Positions 6,065 through 6,988 of a stretch of 6,988 nucleotides of DNA are shown in pieces. The notes beneath the pieces are model-generated. The model saw only the letters and a list, made by a program, of their open reading frames with translations. It was not told the origin of the DNA and ran no database searches. Source of the stretch: Deltaproteobacteria bacterium. Its GTDB lineage: Bacteria; Desulfobacterota_C; Deferrisomatia; Deferrisomatales; JACRMM01. The stretch lies in NCBI GenBank assembly GCA_016218905.1, contig JACRCS010000531.1, positions 1 through 6,988 on the forward strand. Direction: 5' to 3'. Numbering within the stretch: the first letter of the stretch is position 1; each line of letters opens with the position of its first letter. A program made the position numbers and the translations under genes.

Positions 6065-6472
6065 TCAGTTCACGCCACAGGTCTTGAGAAAGCGGCCGAG
6101 CTCCTGATCCGTCTCGAGGATGTGGCGCTTCAGCCAGTCCAGCACGCGCTGCTGGACGGCGATCGTGAGCGACAGGTTCTGCGAGCCCTCCTGGAACTCC
6201 TGGGCCAGCTTGCCGAAGTCTTTCTTGAACGCCTCGTGGATGCCCTTGTGCGCCTCGTAATTGGGGTAGCGGTGCTTCTGCATGAGCGCCTCTTCGGTCC
6301 CGAAGTGCTGCACCGCATACTTTCCCAGGAAGACGAGCACGTCACCGACGAGCTGACGGCCCTTGCCGGCCCTCATCGCCTCGATGAGGTCGTTGACGCG
6401 CTTCACGAGATCCTTGTGCTGTCGGTCGATCTCGGAGACCTTCGTCTCCATCGAGGGTTCCCACTGGAGCAT
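6065..6472 (-). CDS. Bacteriohemerythrin (single-domain, O2-binding diiron protein)
   Basis: This four-helix-bundle protein binds O2 at a non-heme diiron site and may sense, store or deliver oxygen. The 135-residue product has the full ligand set in canonical spacing: H19 (IDRQHKDL), H56 and E60 (HFGTEE), H75 and H79 (HKGIH), and H117 with D122 (HILETD). The opening MLQWEPSMETKVSEIDRQH is typical. The frame extends upstream to 6595, but the ATG at 6472 is right: it gives the family N-terminus and follows GGAG (complement 6479-6482) by six bases. It lies 41 bases downstream of cheX on the same strand, so the two are probably co-transcribed. Hemerythrin domains are known in chemoreceptors and motility systems, so a link to aerotaxis is plausible, but the sequence does not show it. 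It converges with pth, ten bases apart. Confidence 0.95.
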   Translation of the reverse strand: MLQWEPSMETKVSEIDRQHKDLVKRVNDLIEAMRAGKGRQLVGDVLVFLGKYAVQHFGTEEALMQKHRYPNYEAHKGIHEAFKKDFGKLAQEFQEGSQNLSLTIAVQQRVLDWLKRHILETDQELGRFLKTCGVN

Positions 6473-6513
6473 GGCCTTCTCCTCTGCTGCGACAGGAACA
6501 ACTGGACGCAGGT

Positions 6514-6988
6514 TCAACCCCCGTTGGCCGAAAGCTTGAGGGACACCTGGACCCAGAAAGTCTCGCTCCCGAGCTGGAAGGGGATGATCAGGCAAGGAGC
6601 GTCGCTCTTGTTGGTAATGGAGTGCTCCTTGCCGACGACGACGCTCGGCACGCTGATCCGGAAGTTCATGCCGACCTCGGCGAGGGCTCCCTTGGCCCCG
6701 CCGGCCACCATGTTGGCGATCTCGCCCACGACGTCGGCGATGGCGGGATCGCCGTCCTTGACGTGGTCGCCGGTCATGGCCTCGTAGATGCGACGCGCCA
6801 GCGCGAAAGGAAAGGAGAGGACGACCGCGCCCTTGGCTTCCCCCGCGAGGCCGATGATGCCGCTCACGTCCGCGAGCGCCTGGAAGGACCCCTTCACGAA
6901 GGGGGCGCCGCGGGTGACTTCGATGCCTGCCATCGTCTTCAGGGCGTTGACTGCCGAGGTGATGAACGGATTGATGAAACGAACGTCC
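6514..6988 (-). CDS. cheX: Chemotaxis phosphatase CheX, 5' end beyond the window
   Basis: CheX dephosphorylates CheY-P and so resets the chemotaxis response; it belongs to the CheC/CheX/FliY family. The visible 157 codons run from the window edge to TGA at complement 6514-6516. The first readable residues DVRFINPFITSAVNAL match the beginning of CheX proteins, so only about one or two codons are missing; an internal ATG at 6933 is too far in to be the start. The single E-x2-N catalytic signature is visible in GEIANM (E at complement 6721-6723, N at complement 6712-6714). One such motif and the length of about 158 residues point to CheX rather than CheC, which usually has two. The later SVVVGKEHSI corresponds to the conserved VVSG region of Thermotoga CheX. 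The hemerythrin gene follows after 41 bases. Confidence 0.92.
   Translation of the reverse strand, partial: DVRFINPFITSAVNALKTMAGIEVTRGAPFVKGSFQALADVSGIIGLAGEAKGAVVLSFPFALARRIYEAMTGDHVKDGDPAIADVVGEIANMVAGGAKGALAEVGMNFRISVPSVVVGKEHSITNKSDAPCLIIPFQLGSETFWVQVSLKLSANGG

Noticed and set aside
6473..6595. N-terminal extension of the hemerythrin frame
   Set aside because: It runs into cheX and adds residues unlike the family; the ATG at 6472 has a well-spaced GGAG.

Overview
The window is a high-GC bacterial chromosome segment made almost entirely of housekeeping genes. The organism cannot be named from this sequence. The conserved order ispE - tRNA-Gln - prs - rplY - pth, also known from proteobacteria, together with an orphan SpoIIIAA-like/R3H ATPase, a rubredoxin, a CheX phosphatase and a bacteriohemerythrin, suggests a motile, high-GC Gram-negative-type bacterium. 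A deltaproteobacterial, acidobacterial, gemmatimonadal or similar uncultured lineage would fit, but that is inference.

Left part, minus strand: the first 222 codons of lepA (elongation factor 4) run off the left edge. A plausible sigma-70-type promoter lies in front of lepA. Behind it is a 223-base gap holding an inverted pair of degenerate 9-bp repeat arrays. Then comes a 505-codon gene for a RecA/SpoIIIAA-like ATPase with an R3H domain at its C-terminus. An extended -10 element sits so close to that gene's ATG that its mRNA may be leaderless.

Centre, plus strand: a divergent gene for a 52-residue rubredoxin opens a co-directional cluster of ispE (MEP isoprenoid pathway), tRNA-Gln(UUG), prs (PRPP synthase), rplY (ribosomal protein L25/CTC) and pth (peptidyl-tRNA hydrolase). 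Gaps are 6-115 bases and no convincing intrinsic terminator is visible, so the cluster may be one transcriptional unit with internal promoters. Its theme is translation (tRNA, 5S-rRNA-binding L25, peptidyl-tRNA recycling) plus nucleotide and isoprenoid precursors. The most curious point is the start of pth: alignment to E. coli Pth puts the first residue on an ATC codon, and no ATG, GTG or TTG exists there.

Right part, minus strand: cheX (5' end beyond the window) is followed after 41 bases by a single-domain bacteriohemerythrin. This pair converges on pth with only 10 bases between stop codons.

I found no CRISPR array, insertion sequence, prophage or defence system. The points worth following are the pth start, the inverted repeat element, the orphan R3H ATPase, the possible leaderless promoter and the rplY leader.
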